Origin: an uncultured cyanobacterium
Lineage (GTDB): Bacteria > Cyanobacteriota > Cyanobacteriia > PCC-6307 > Cyanobiaceae
Length of the DNA stretch: 64,000 bases
Direction of reading: 5' to 3'
NCBI GenBank assembly: GCA_903858015.1
Contig: CAIOGZ010000008.1
Span: 1 to 64,000 of the forward strand
Shown one piece after another: positions 25,875 to 35,196 of this stretch. The notes below the pieces were generated by a model, which ran no database searches, had not been told where the DNA came from, and saw only the letters and a program-made list of their open reading frames with translations. Position 1 is the first letter of the stretch; every line of letters starts with the position of its first letter. A program made the translations under genes and the position numbers.

Positions 25875-28800
25875 ATGAATGGCGCGATGGGTGCCTATGC
25901 GGTTGGGACAGGAAACATCTTTTTGAATGCTGATTGGTTGCAAAATGCGACCACAGAGCAAGTGCTTTTAGTTCTGACAGAGGAACTTGGCCACCATCTT
26001 GATGCCATGCTTAATCAAACAGATACGCCTGGGGACGAAGGAGAGCTGCTGGCAAGGTTGTTGGCCGGCGAGAAACTCTCATTGATTCAAATTGCATTGA
26101 ATCAATCAGATGATGACAATGAAAAGGTAGATGTTGGAGGCCAGATTTTGCGGGTTGAGCAAGCCGCTTTGGCGAAAATTTCCGTTACTGTTCTTACCAC
26201 CGGCAAGGAAGCTGATGGTAGTCCCGTTGTCTTTAATTTTCAACGCAGTGGCAATACATCAGGCCCCTTGAATGTTAATTATCGTTTGTACGGCACCGCC
26301 AAGGCAGGAAGTGATTACAGCGGCGCCACAGCGGGTACGGTCAACTTTGCGGCTGGTAGTTCGTCTGCAACCCTTTCCTTGCCGGCTCTGGCCGACAACG
26401 TGGTCGATCCTGGGGAAACGATCATTGCCCAAATCAGCCCATCCGATACCTACGCCATCACGCCTGGACAGCAAACGGCCACGGCCACGATCACGGCAGA
26501 AGGTGTTGTGGTTACTGAGAAAATACGGCAGCTATTAGGATCCGATAGTGAGTATAGTAATCCAGGTGGATTTGCTGCACTAAAAAGTGATGGCTCCATT
26601 GTGGCCTGGGGTGATCTATATTCCGGTGGCACCACCCCTTTCGGGCTGACAGGGGTGATCCAAGTCTACTCGGGTAATGGTGCTTTTGCCGCCCTTAAGA
26701 GCGATAGCTCCGTCGTTGCTTGGGGAGATAGCTACTATGGCGGTATCGCACCGGAAGGATTGCGCGACGTTATCCAAATCTTCTCGAATGCCAATGCCTT
26801 CGTAGCTCTAAAGAGTGATGGCCACGTTGTCGCTTGGGGTAAAAGTGATGCAGGTGGAACCGCACCGTCAGAACTGAGCGACGTTAATCAGGTCTTCTGC
26901 TCAGCTGCAGCCTTTACAGCTCTAAAGAGTGATGGTAGCGTAGTTTCTTGGGGCGATAGTCGTAGTGGAGGTAGTGCACCTTCAGGATTGAGCGGTGTCA
27001 ACAAAATCTTTTCCAATGTTATGTCTTTTGCAGCCCTCAGAACAGATGGTAGTGTCGTCGCTTGGGGCGATTGGCGTTTTGGCGGTATGGTGCCTCCAGG
27101 AGGCTTGAGCGGAGTTACCGAGATCTCCTCCACGTTTGCTGCCTTTGCAGCTCTCAAAAGCGATGGCACCATCGTGGCTTGGGGTGATATACAACATGGA
27201 GGAACGACCCCTTTTTGGTTGACTGGTGTCTCGAAAATTTATTCCAACTATGCTGCATTTACAGCGCTTAAGAGCGATGGCAGCATTTTTTCTTGGGGGA
27301 ATGGTGTTTCTGGCGGCATGGCACCATCAGGGTTGGGCGATGTAACACAGATCTTCAGTACTGCTCATGCCTTTGCAGCTCTCAGGAGTGATGGCAGTGT
27401 AGTTGCATGGGGCATGAGCGATTATGGTGGCATTGCACCGACGGGGCTGACCGGTGTCACGCAGATCTTCTCCAATCTTTATGCCTTTGCAGCTCTCAAG
27501 AGCGATGGCAGTGTCGTTGCATGGGGTGATCGTAATTATGGTGGCACGGCGCCCTCTTGGTTGTCCGGTGTCACGCAGATCTTCTCCAATGGTGGTTCTG
27601 CCTTTGCGGCACTGAAGAGCGATGGCAGTGTCGTTGCATGGGGTGATAGCAGTTCTGGTGGCACAGCACCAGCTGGCCTGACCGGTGTGGTGGGGTTTGC
27701 GAATGCACTCACCGACGATTATTTGCTGTTGGAGACCCCTTTGCCTGTGGTCACCTTGTCCATCTCACCATCCATCGTGCAGGAAGATGACACAATAAAT
27801 CTAGCCTACACTTTTATCCGCAGTGGGCCAACCAATGCTCCCCTTACTGTAAATTACTATATTGCAGGAACTGCCGATGCCAATGATTACATCGGTGCCA
27901 CACCAGGAGTCAATAAAACAGTCACATTTGGAGTGGGATCGTCCAGAGTCATCCTCACGATTGATCCCACAGCTGAGAACATGGCTGAGCCCGATGAAAC
28001 TGTTGCCATTACCCTTCAGGCGGGTGAAAACTATATCATTGGCACAGCTTCTTCGGTTATTGGCACTATTGGCAACGATGACATCGGCAATCGGGTTTCT
28101 GTCGTCTCCATGGCCAATGGCAGTGAGGCTGATAGCAGTCCGGTGGTGTTCCATTTTAGTCGCACTCGCGATACAATTGATCCTCTCACGATGAGCTATC
28201 GGCTGTTTGGCACTGCTCAAGCAGGTTTGGACTACACCGGAATGAACACCGGTAGTATCACCTTCCAGGCAGGTAGCTCTACGGCCCAACTGGCGCTACC
28301 AGCATTGGCGGATGGGGCACTGATTGATCCGGGTGAAACGATTATTGCCCGGATAGATGCCTCATCGCTTTATGGCATCACACCTGGACAGCAAATGGCC
28401 ACGGCCACGATAACGGCTGAGGGGGTTGCTGTGTCAGTGAAGGATCGTAGTTCCGGCTCGGGTGAGCCACTCAATGCAGGTGCCTTTGCTGCCATTAGGA
28501 GCGATGGCAGCGTTGTCGCTTGGGGTGCTAGTCGCTTTGGCGGAACGGCACCTTCAGGGCTGACTGGTGTCTCCCAGATATACTCTAATGGTGGTATTTT
28601 TGCAGCCCTACGGTTTGATGGAACAGTCATTGATTGGGGTAATAAAAGCCAATTTTATGATGTCTTGCTGCCAACAGACTTGACTGATGTCGCACAAATC
28701 TTTCCCAATGGCGCTGCCTTTTCTGCTATTAAGAATGATGGCAGTGTTATCGCCTGGGGCGCTTCCTATTGGGGTGGTAGAGCCCCGGCTAATTTAACAG

Positions 28801-31214
28801 ATGTTAAAAGGATTTATTCCACTTTTTATTCTTTCGCGGCGCTAAAAAATGATGGTAGTGTCGTTAGCTGGGGTTTTTTGCGTGACAGTGTCCCATCAGG
28901 CTTGAACGATGTGATTGCAATCAGTGCTACTGGATATGCCTTTGCGGCTCTTAAGAGTGATGGCACTGTGGTGGCATGGGGCAGCGACTCCACGGTTCCA
29001 ACGGGGCTTAGTGGTGTCACTAAGATCTATTCGAGTGGCGATGCTTTTGCAGCCCTCAAGAACGATGGCACCGTTGTGGCATGGGGTAATGGAAACGGTG
29101 GCACGGCACCCTATGGTCTTAGTGGTATCACTCAAATCTATTCCAATCATTATGCATTTGCAGCCCTTAACGCCGATGGTAGTGTGGTGGCTTGGGGGGA
29201 AGGAATATATGGTGGCTCGGCCCCAACTTGCCTATCGGGTGTTGCTCAGATCTTTTCTACTACAAGAGCCTTCGCTGCGCTCAAGACCGACGGAACAGTT
29301 GTCGCTTGGGGGGATCAATATTTTGGAGGACTTGTACCGCAAGGTTTAAATAATGTTACTCAGATTTTTTCCAACGGCTATTCCTTTGCTGCTCTCAAGA
29401 AAGACGGAACGGTGGTGGCTTGGGGCGATTATTTTTACGGTGGCTTGGCACCGGCGGGCCTGAGTGGTGTCACTCAGATCTACGCTAATAGCGGCTGCTT
29501 TGCTGCCCTCAAGAGTGATGGCAGTGTAGTGGCATGGGGTGGTAATGGTGATGATGGCGGAAACGAACCAACTGACTTAAAAGGAGTAGTGGCATTCGCT
29601 AATCCGTTAACCGATGATCGGCTTATTCCTCCTCCGACTAGGCTGACACCATCGTCTAGCATTATCGATGAGGCCTCAACCCTAACCACCATTGTTTATG
29701 CCAGTAACTTTGCGGCTGGCACCACCCTCTACTGGGCTCTCAGTGGTGATGGAATCACTTCGGCAGATTTCTCCCTGGGTGCACTGAAAGGTTCGGGGAT
29801 AGTTGGACCGAGCAATACATTCAGTTTTGAACATACCCTGGCCAATGATTTGAAAACAGAAGGGGTTGAAAAGCTTGAGATCAAATTATTTTCTGATCCG
29901 CAACTTGTGCTTCAGTTTGGTTCGGCTATAGTTGTCACGATTAAAGATACTTCAAAAACTCCTATTTATATCCCTGTCACCACGGTTGGATCAATTGTCT
30001 TCCAGAAGGACGTTGATAGCAATCGCTATTCCGTGGCCATCGATGGCCTGGTGAAGCCGATCACGATCCAGGGCAATCCCGTTTATGAGGGTATTTATTC
30101 CGGCTGGCAGACCCTGGCGGCGGCCACGGTCGATGGCACGAACACGGTGCTGTGGCTCAATACGGCCGCCAATCGCCTGCACACCTGGACAACCGATGCC
30201 AACTGGAGCTGGCTGTCGTCCCAGGGGTGGATTGATCCGAATTCGGACGAGGGTTGCAGGCTGGAATCTCAATTCAATCTCGATCTAAATAAGGATTTGA
30301 TCGTCGGAACTCTCTATAGCACGATCGCAACGGTTGGTTCGGTTGTCTTCCAGAAGGCTGCCCCTAATAATCACTATTCCGTGGCCATCGATGGCCTGGT
30401 GAAGCCGATCACGATCCAGGGCAATCCCGTTTATGAGGGTATTTATTCCGGCTGGAAGACCCTAGCGGCGGCCTCGGTCGATGGCGCTAACACGGTGCTG
30501 TGGCTGAATCCGGCCGCCAATCGCCTGCACACCTGGACAACCGATGCGAACTGGAGCTGGCTGTCGTCCCAGGGGTGGATAGATCCGAATTCAGAGGAGG
30601 GTTACAAGCTGGAATCCGATTTTAGCATTGATTTAAATCACGACTCAATCATTGGCATACCACTGCCAGCCCTTGACTATCTAGTTAGCCGTATTGTGTT
30701 GGCTGATCCAGCCGCCAATGCCGCTCAAGGATTTTTGAGCCCATTGGCAGGAACTTCTGGTGCGGATAATATCACCGCGACCAGCTCGAATCAGCTGCTT
30801 ACTGGCTACGACCTGGTCACAGGCATCGCTGGAGTGGCTACTCAGGCTGGGCAAATTGATGTTCTTGATGGCGCCTTTGCTTTTGCTAAAACTTTTCTGG
30901 TGGCTGGCTACACCCGCCAACCCTACGCCAATGATGGTGATCAAGGCTTTACCCTAATCAAGAACTTCCGACTCGGCTCTGACGACCTTGTGCTGGATAA
31001 GGCCGAGTCTTATGTGTTTGCTTCGCGTAGTGTGCAGGCTTATGGCAACACGGTTTCTGGCCTTGGTGTGCACCTTGATTCGAACCGCAATGGCTTATAC
31101 GATGCATCGGACAACCTGATTGCCCTGCTTGCTTATGGAACTGCGAATAGTGCCGCTGGTGGGAACATGGCGTATGGAACATCAGCCTTCACTGGGCGAC
31201 TCATTTTGATTTAG
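25875..31214 (+). CDS. Giant repeat surface protein: Calx-beta, two arrays of RCC1-like repeats, Trp-rich Ca-binding repeats
   Basis: 1779 residues from ATG 25875. Layout: a module with LTEELGHHLDAML (about 1-75, resembling a degenerate HExxH site); a Calx-beta domain (about 95-210); ten RCC1-like repeats (233-615); two Calx-beta domains (about 625-735 and 740-855); ten more RCC1-like repeats (871-1248); a linker beta domain (about 1260-1370); two 116-residue Trp-rich repeats ending in DLNKD/DLNHD calcium-loop-like motifs (1371-1602); and a C-terminal region (about 1605-1779) like the tail domain of picocyanobacterial surface proteins. No signal peptide is seen; such proteins often use C-terminal type I secretion signals. 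Base composition is visibly AT-richer than neighbours. A role in adhesion or cell-surface contact is inference. Confidence 0.85.
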   Translation: MNGAMGAYAVGTGNIFLNADWLQNATTEQVLLVLTEELGHHLDAMLNQTDTPGDEGELLARLLAGEKLSLIQIALNQSDDDNEKVDVGGQILRVEQAALAKISVTVLTTGKEADGSPVVFNFQRSGNTSGPLNVNYRLYGTAKAGSDYSGATAGTVNFAAGSSSATLSLPALADNVVDPGETIIAQISPSDTYAITPGQQTATATITAEGVVVTEKIRQLLGSDSEYSNPGGFAALKSDGSIVAWGDLYSGGTTPFGLTGVIQVYSGNGAFAALKSDSSVVAWGDSYYGGIAPEGLRDVIQIFSNANAFVALKSDGHVVAWGKSDAGGTAPSELSDVNQVFCSAAAFTALKSDGSVVSWGDSRSGGSAPSGLSGVNKIFSNVMSFAALRTDGSVVAWGDWRFGGMVPPGGLSGVTEISSTFAAFAALKSDGTIVAWGDIQHGGTTPFWLTGVSKIYSNYAAFTALKSDGSIFSWGNGVSGGMAPSGLGDVTQIFSTAHAFAALRSDGSVVAWGMSDYGGIAPTGLTGVTQIFSNLYAFAALKSDGSVVAWGDRNYGGTAPSWLSGVTQIFSNGGSAFAALKSDGSVVAWGDSSSGGTAPAGLTGVVGFANALTDDYLLLETPLPVVTLSISPSIVQEDDTINLAYTFIRSGPTNAPLTVNYYIAGTADANDYIGATPGVNKTVTFGVGSSRVILTIDPTAENMAEPDETVAITLQAGENYIIGTASSVIGTIGNDDIGNRVSVVSMANGSEADSSPVVFHFSRTRDTIDPLTMSYRLFGTAQAGLDYTGMNTGSITFQAGSSTAQLALPALADGALIDPGETIIARIDASSLYGITPGQQMATATITAEGVAVSVKDRSSGSGEPLNAGAFAAIRSDGSVVAWGASRFGGTAPSGLTGVSQIYSNGGIFAALRFDGTVIDWGNKSQFYDVLLPTDLTDVAQIFPNGAAFSAIKNDGSVIAWGASYWGGRAPANLTDVKRIYSTFYSFAALKNDGSVVSWGFLRDSVPSGLNDVIAISATGYAFAALKSDGTVVAWGSDSTVPTGLSGVTKIYSSGDAFAALKNDGTVVAWGNGNGGTAPYGLSGITQIYSNHYAFAALNADGSVVAWGEGIYGGSAPTCLSGVAQIFSTTRAFAALKTDGTVVAWGDQYFGGLVPQGLNNVTQIFSNGYSFAALKKDGTVVAWGDYFYGGLAPAGLSGVTQIYANSGCFAALKSDGSVVAWGGNGDDGGNEPTDLKGVVAFANPLTDDRLIPPPTRLTPSSSIIDEASTLTTIVYASNFAAGTTLYWALSGDGITSADFSLGALKGSGIVGPSNTFSFEHTLANDLKTEGVEKLEIKLFSDPQLVLQFGSAIVVTIKDTSKTPIYIPVTTVGSIVFQKDVDSNRYSVAIDGLVKPITIQGNPVYEGIYSGWQTLAAATVDGTNTVLWLNTAANRLHTWTTDANWSWLSSQGWIDPNSDEGCRLESQFNLDLNKDLIVGTLYSTIATVGSVVFQKAAPNNHYSVAIDGLVKPITIQGNPVYEGIYSGWKTLAAASVDGANTVLWLNPAANRLHTWTTDANWSWLSSQGWIDPNSEEGYKLESDFSIDLNHDSIIGIPLPALDYLVSRIVLADPAANAAQGFLSPLAGTSGADNITATSSNQLLTGYDLVTGIAGVATQAGQIDVLDGAFAFAKTFLVAGYTRQPYANDGDQGFTLIKNFRLGSDDLVLDKAESYVFASRSVQAYGNTVSGLGVHLDSNRNGLYDASDNLIALLAYGTANSAAGGNMAYGTSAFTGRLILI
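26571..27718 (+). repeat. First array: ten 38-residue RCC1-like repeats
   Basis: Ten consecutive units of about 114 bp follow the pattern FAALKSDGSVVAWGDxxxGG then xAPxGLxGVTQIFSNxxA. Units 5 and 9 carry one extra residue. The last unit is capped by GVVGFANALTDD. The ALKSDGSVVAWG core is the RCC1-type blade motif. Ten blades would not make the classical seven-bladed propeller, so the fold is uncertain. Confidence 0.9.
28485..29618 (+). repeat. Second array: ten RCC1-like repeats
   Basis: Ten further units of 35 to 40 residues follow the same consensus but are more diverged (for example FAALRFDGTVIDWGN and FAALKNDGSVVSWGF) with small indels in units 2, 4, 5 and 6. The array is capped by GVVAFANPLTDD, the same cap as the first array, and is likewise preceded by a Calx-beta domain. 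The block looks like an ancient internal duplication. Confidence 0.88.
29985..30680 (+). repeat. Two 348-bp Trp-rich direct repeats with near-identical DNA
   Basis: Units 29985-30332 and 30333-30680 encode SVAIDGLVKPITIQGNPVYE, GWxTLAAAxVDG, TVLWLN and ANWSWLSSQGWIDPNS, each ending in a DLNxD calcium-loop-like motif. A run of more than 70 bases starting at 30031 and at 30379 is identical, far closer than the RCC1 units are to one another. This indicates a recent duplication or gene conversion. Confidence 0.88.
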
Positions 31215-31226
31215 GTTGAAACCTGC

Positions 31227-31934
31227 TTACAAACCGCCGCCGGCCGCCGCCCTTTCCGCCAGCACCGCCGCGGCGATGGTGAGGTCGAAGCTGGTGGTGA
31301 GCTTGATGTTGGAGGGCGGCGCCTGCAGCACCCGCACCGGCAGGCCGAGGCGCTCGAACAGGGCGGCGTCATCGGTGACACTCCAGCCCTGGCGGCTGGC
31401 GCTGGCATGGGCTTGGCGCAGTTGGGCCACCCCGAAGCCCTGGGGGGTCTGGGCCGCCCAGAGGCGGCTGCGGTCGGGGGTGGCGCAGATCGTGCCGGCC
31501 TCGACCTCCTTGATCGTGTCCGTGACCGGGGTGGCCGCCACGATGCCGGCCCCCGAGCCGATCGCGTCGAGCAGCGCCGCCCCACAGGCCGCCAGCAGGT
31601 CGGGCTCCACCAGGCAGCGGGCGCCATCGTGGATCAGCACCGCCTCGGCCTCCGCCGGCAGGGCATCGAGGCCGCGGCGCACCGATTGCTGACGGGTTTC
31701 ACCGCCAAGGATCCAGGCCACGGGCCGATCGGGCCGGGCCGCCGCCACGATCGCGCCGATCGCCTCGGCGTCCTGGGCCTGGCCCACCACCCCGATCCAA
31801 GCAATCGCCGGGCAGGCCAGGGCGGCTTCGAGGGTCCAGGCCAGTACGGGCCGGCCGGCCAGGGGCAGCAGCAGCTTGTTGCGGTCGGCCCCCATGCGGC
31901 GGCCGCTACCGGCGGCGGCGATCAGCAGATGCAC
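31227..31934 (-). CDS. ispD: 2-C-methyl-D-erythritol 4-phosphate cytidylyltransferase
   Basis: Third step of the MEP isoprenoid pathway: MEP plus CTP gives CDP-ME. The 235-residue protein starts [31 protein letters not shown], the CTP-binding loop, and continues with [53 protein letters not shown] and [15 protein letters not shown], all IspD signatures. GTG at 31934 is preferred, with a GGAG about nine bases upstream; an in-frame ATG at 31979 would add 15 residues. It is divergent from the GT9 gene, and the products feed carotenoid, phytol and plastoquinone synthesis. Confidence 0.95.
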   Translation of the reverse strand: MHLLIAAAGSGRRMGADRNKLLLPLAGRPVLAWTLEAALACPAIAWIGVVGQAQDAEAIGAIVAAARPDRPVAWILGGETRQQSVRRGLDALPAEAEAVLIHDGARCLVEPDLLAACGAALLDAIGSGAGIVAATPVTDTIKEVEAGTICATPDRSRLWAAQTPQGFGVAQLRQAHASASRQGWSVTDDAALFERLGLPVRVLQAPPSNIKLTTSFDLTIAAAVLAERAAAGGGL

Positions 31935-32016
31935 AAGCAGCTCCCTGGTGACGGAAGAATCCAGACCTGATCCATACAATCAGGCCGAGGCCCTGTTTTC
32001 GGCGAGATCCAGAGCG

Positions 32017-32859
32017 ATGCGTGCACTATTTCTGATCCCCGGTGATGGGGTGCGCCAGCTCCAGGCCCTGCCAGCGGTGGCGGCCACCGCTGAGCGGCTC
32101 GGCTTTGCGATCCAGGTGGCTTGCCCGGCCCCGGCGGCGGCGATCTGGAGGTTGCTGCCGGCGGTGGAGAAGGTGATTCCCTTCAGCTACGACGACGCCA
32201 GCCTGGCCGACTGGACCAACCTGCTGGGCTGCGTCCGGGATCCTGATTTCCAGCTGGCGGTGAACCTGGCGCCGAGCCGCCAGATGGATCTGATGCTGTC
32301 GATGAGCCACATCCCCACCCGCATTGCCAGCAGCGGCTTTTCAGCCACCGAAACGGTGACGCCCCCAGCCAGCGGCTGGCCGGCCCAGGCGCTGGCGGCC
32401 CACCTGCGGCCGGTCGGCGTGGCCCTCGATGCCGAAAGCTTCCGCCTGCCGATCGCCGCCGCCACCCTTGCCGAAGCCAGCGCCTCGCTGCCGCCGGGCG
32501 ATGGACCGATGCTGCTGCTTGTTGCCGCCGGTGGCCCGGCCGACTGGCCCGCCGACCGCTGGCAGGCGTTGCCGCAGCGGATCCTTGCCAGCCTGCCAGC
32601 CCTGCGCTGCCGCCAGCTGGGGCCGGCCACAGCGGCCACGGCGGCGCGGCGGGCCGCCGAGTTGGCCGCCAGCGATGTGGTGCTCAGCAGCGATCCGCTC
32701 AGCACCGAACTGGCCCTGCTCTGTGGCACGCCGGTGGTGGCCCTGGGCCGCGATCCGGCCAGCCTGCCGCAGCGCGCTGGGGTGCAGGGGCTCAGCGGTA
32801 GGGCCGGACTAGCCAGCGTGGAGCTCGGGGAGGTGCTGCAGGCCCTCGGCCTGGCCTGA
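32017..32859 (+). CDS. Glycosyltransferase family 9 (heptosyltransferase-like) protein
   Basis: A 280-residue GT-B type protein resembling the GT9/lipopolysaccharide heptosyltransferase family. It has an N-terminal MRALFLIPGDGVRQLQALPAV segment, FQLAVNLAPSRQMDLMLSMSHIPTRIA in the first domain, and MLLLVAAGGPADWPADRWQALPQRIL with VVLSSDPLSTELALLCGTPVVALGRDP in the second. The family normally transfers heptose or other sugars to LPS core. At 280 residues it is shorter than Escherichia coli heptosyltransferases, and the acceptor is unknown. It is followed after 16 bp by the K+ channel gene. Confidence 0.72.
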   Translation: MRALFLIPGDGVRQLQALPAVAATAERLGFAIQVACPAPAAAIWRLLPAVEKVIPFSYDDASLADWTNLLGCVRDPDFQLAVNLAPSRQMDLMLSMSHIPTRIASSGFSATETVTPPASGWPAQALAAHLRPVGVALDAESFRLPIAAATLAEASASLPPGDGPMLLLVAAGGPADWPADRWQALPQRILASLPALRCRQLGPATAATAARRAAELAASDVVLSSDPLSTELALLCGTPVVALGRDPASLPQRAGVQGLSGRAGLASVELGEVLQALGLA

Positions 32860-32875
32860 GCGGGGGAAGGCCGCG

Positions 32876-34024
32876 ATGCCACCGCTCCCTTCGGCCTCCA
32901 AGCCAAAGCCCGGCCGCCGGCGCCGCTTTGGGCTGAAGCGGCGCCCATCGTTGCCGAAGCCGTCGTCGCGACCCAACCGCCACCCCTGGCGGCGGCCATT
33001 TGTGGCCCTGGTGGCGATCATCAATCTGGCGGCGCTTGCCTACCGCTACAGCGAAGGCTGGGACTGGGGCAACGCCTACTGGATGGTGGTGATCACGCTG
33101 AGCACGATGGGCTTCAGCGACACCAACACCAAGGCGCTGACGGCCCAGGGCCGGGTGATCACCACGTTGTTGATCGTGGGCGGCCTGGTGGTGGTGCAAC
33201 TGACGATCCAGGGCTTCCTGGCCCTGAACGAATCAGGCTACTTTCGGTTGCTGGGGGAGCGCCGCTTCCGCCGCCGGCTGCAGCGCATGCACAACCACGT
33301 GATTCTCTGCGGCTACGGCCGCATCGGCCGCGAGATCGCCGAGCAACTGGATCGCGAAGGGGTGCCGCTGCTGGTGGTGGAGACCGATCCCGAAAGCCGC
33401 GCCGCCGCCGAGGAGCGGGGGCTGCCGGTGCTGATGGCCGATGCCACCCTCGATGAGACCCTGCGCGAGGCCGGCATCCACCGCTGCCGTGCCCTGGTGG
33501 CTGCCCTGACCAGCAACGCCGCCAATCTCTACGTGGTGCTCAGTGCCCGGGGCCTGGCGCCCGGCTGCCGCCTGATCTCCCGGGCCGACAGCGAGGAGGG
33601 GGAACGCAAGCTGCGCCAGGCGGGGGCCAACCAGGTGGTGAGTCCGTATGTGGCCGGGGGCCGGATTATGGCCGCCACCGCCCTGCGGCCGCTGGCGGTG
33701 AACTTCATCGAGCTGCTCTCCGGCTCCGATTGCGAGGTGGATGAATTCCAATTGAGCGACGATCCGCGCCTGCTGGGGGAACTCAATGGCAGCACCCTGG
33801 CGGAGTTGGAACTGCGCCGCCGCACCGGCGCCCTGGTGCTGGCTGTACGTGAGCCGGATTTGCAGCAAAGCCGTAGCGAACCGCGGTTGATCGCCAACCC
33901 CGGCGGCGACGTGCGGTTGGGGCCGGGCCAGCTGCTGGTGGTGCTGGGCAGCCAAAGTCAGCTGGCTAGCTTCGCGGATCTGCTCGGCGCGGCCCTGGTG
34001 GACGTGGCCGAGATGCCCGCCTGA
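32876..34024 (+). CDS. Potassium channel protein with RCK (TrkA-N/TrkA-C) domains, unusual selectivity filter
   Basis: A 382-residue two-helix channel subunit. A basic N-terminus, helix 1 (about 42-57), the pore loop and helix 2 (about 94-115) precede a cytoplasmic RCK module. That module has the dinucleotide loop VILCGYGRIGREIAEQL (142-158), VETDPESR and a C-terminal TrkA-C domain. This is the MthK/Kch-type plan. The selectivity filter reads STMGFSD (76-82) where most K+ channels have TVGYGD, so selectivity may differ. The start at 32876 is supported by a GGGGGAAGG purine run upstream. It is encoded after the GT9 gene on the same strand. Confidence 0.88.
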   Translation: MPPLPSASKPKPGRRRRFGLKRRPSLPKPSSRPNRHPWRRPFVALVAIINLAALAYRYSEGWDWGNAYWMVVITLSTMGFSDTNTKALTAQGRVITTLLIVGGLVVVQLTIQGFLALNESGYFRLLGERRFRRRLQRMHNHVILCGYGRIGREIAEQLDREGVPLLVVETDPESRAAAEERGLPVLMADATLDETLREAGIHRCRALVAALTSNAANLYVVLSARGLAPGCRLISRADSEEGERKLRQAGANQVVSPYVAGGRIMAATALRPLAVNFIELLSGSDCEVDEFQLSDDPRLLGELNGSTLAELELRRRTGALVLAVREPDLQQSRSEPRLIANPGGDVRLGPGQLLVVLGSQSQLASFADLLGAALVDVAEMPA

Positions 34025-34079
34025 GCCGGCCGCAGCCCGCCAGCGGCGCCATACGATCAAGCCCCCGATCCCCGCCGCG

Positions 34080-34895
34080 ATGGCCTCCAGCGCCCTGGAT
34101 TCCAACCCAACCGCCCCAGCGGCCACCGCCGTCCAGCCCAGCCCCCAGCCAGAGCTGGTGGGCAGGGGCCAGGTGGCCCTGGTGACCGGGGCCAGCCGCG
34201 GCATCGGCCGGGCGATCGCCCTGGAGCTGGCCCAAGCCGGGGCGACGGTGGTGCTGAACTACGCCCACTCCGCCGATGCCGCCGCCGGCGTGGTGGCTGA
34301 GATCACGGCCGCAGGCGGGCGGGCCTGGAGCCTGCGGGCCGATGTGTCCAACGAGCAGGAGGTGGAGGCGATGGTCAAGGCGGTGCTGGCGCAGGAGGGG
34401 CGCCTCGATGTGCTGGTCAACAACGCCGGCATCACCCGCGATGGCCTGCTGATGCGGATGAAGATCGACGATTGGAACAATGTGCTCGACCTCAACCTCA
34501 CCGGCGTCTTCCTTTGCACCCGGGCCGTGAGCCGCAGCATGCTCAAGGCCCGCGCCGGCCGGATCATCAACATCACCTCGGTGGTGGCGCTGATGGGCAA
34601 CCCGGGCCAGGCGAACTACAGCGCCGCCAAGGCGGGGGTGATCGGCCTGACCCGCAGCACCGCCGCCGAATTCGCCAGCCGCGGCATCACCGTCAATGCC
34701 GTGGCCCCCGGCTTCATCGCCACCGAGATGACCAAGGATCTCAACCACGAGGCGGTGCTCGCCGCCATCCCGCTGGGCCGTTTGGGTCAGCCCGAGGAGG
34801 TGGCCGGGGTGGTGCGGTTTTTGGCCTTTGGCTCCAGCTCCGCCTACATGACCGGCCAGGTGTTGCAGGTGGACGGCGGTATGGTGATGCGCTGA
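34080..34895 (+). CDS. fabG: 3-oxoacyl-[acyl-carrier-protein] reductase
   Basis: A 271-residue short-chain dehydrogenase of fatty-acid elongation, reducing 3-ketoacyl-ACP with NADPH. The cofactor motif TGASRGIG, the NNAGITRDGLLMRM segment, the catalytic Ser in NITSVVALMGNPGQ, YSAAKAG with Tyr and Lys, and the C-terminal GQVLQVDGGMVM are all present. About 27 extra N-terminal residues (Ala/Pro-rich) precede the normal FabG start. Translation could begin later, but no better internal start is evident. It lies after the K+ channel gene with a 55-bp gap. Confidence 0.96.
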   Translation: MASSALDSNPTAPAATAVQPSPQPELVGRGQVALVTGASRGIGRAIALELAQAGATVVLNYAHSADAAAGVVAEITAAGGRAWSLRADVSNEQEVEAMVKAVLAQEGRLDVLVNNAGITRDGLLMRMKIDDWNNVLDLNLTGVFLCTRAVSRSMLKARAGRIINITSVVALMGNPGQANYSAAKAGVIGLTRSTAAEFASRGITVNAVAPGFIATEMTKDLNHEAVLAAIPLGRLGQPEEVAGVVRFLAFGSSSAYMTGQVLQVDGGMVMR

Positions 34896-34950
34896 AGGCC
34901 AATTCCCTGCCTGGGGAAGGCCTGCCTGGGGATGGGCAGCGGCCGGCTGC

Positions 34951-35196
34951 TCAGGAGCCGGTATCGGGTATGGGCTGCTGCAAATCATCCCGTAAGCGCC
35001 TGATCCGCTGCAGCAGCCGCAGCCGACGGCTGCGGGCGGTAATGGTAAGAAAGAGGCGAATCGGGATATAGACCAGGGCCATCACAAAGCCGAGGGTGGT
35101 GATCAGCAGAAACACCATGCCATTGGTGGAGGAAGCGGGATCGAGCCCACTACCGGCAACGGCGTCTTCCAGGGTTTGCTGCAGGATGTCTTCCAT
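34951..35196 (-). CDS. Small single-helix membrane protein of unknown function
   Basis: An 81-residue protein. An acidic N-terminus (MEDILQQTLEDAV) is followed by one hydrophobic helix, MVFLLITTLGFVMALVYIPIRLFL (about residues 27-50). A strongly basic segment rich in Arg and Leu (RSRRLRLLQRIRRLRDDLQQ) then predicts a cytoplasmic C-terminus with helical or coiled-coil potential. I do not recognise the family. It converges with fabG. The hydrophobic pattern and GC-rich third positions make it a credible gene, but its function cannot be read. Confidence 0.65.
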   Translation of the reverse strand: MEDILQQTLEDAVAGSGLDPASSTNGMVFLLITTLGFVMALVYIPIRLFLTITARSRRLRLLQRIRRLRDDLQQPIPDTGS

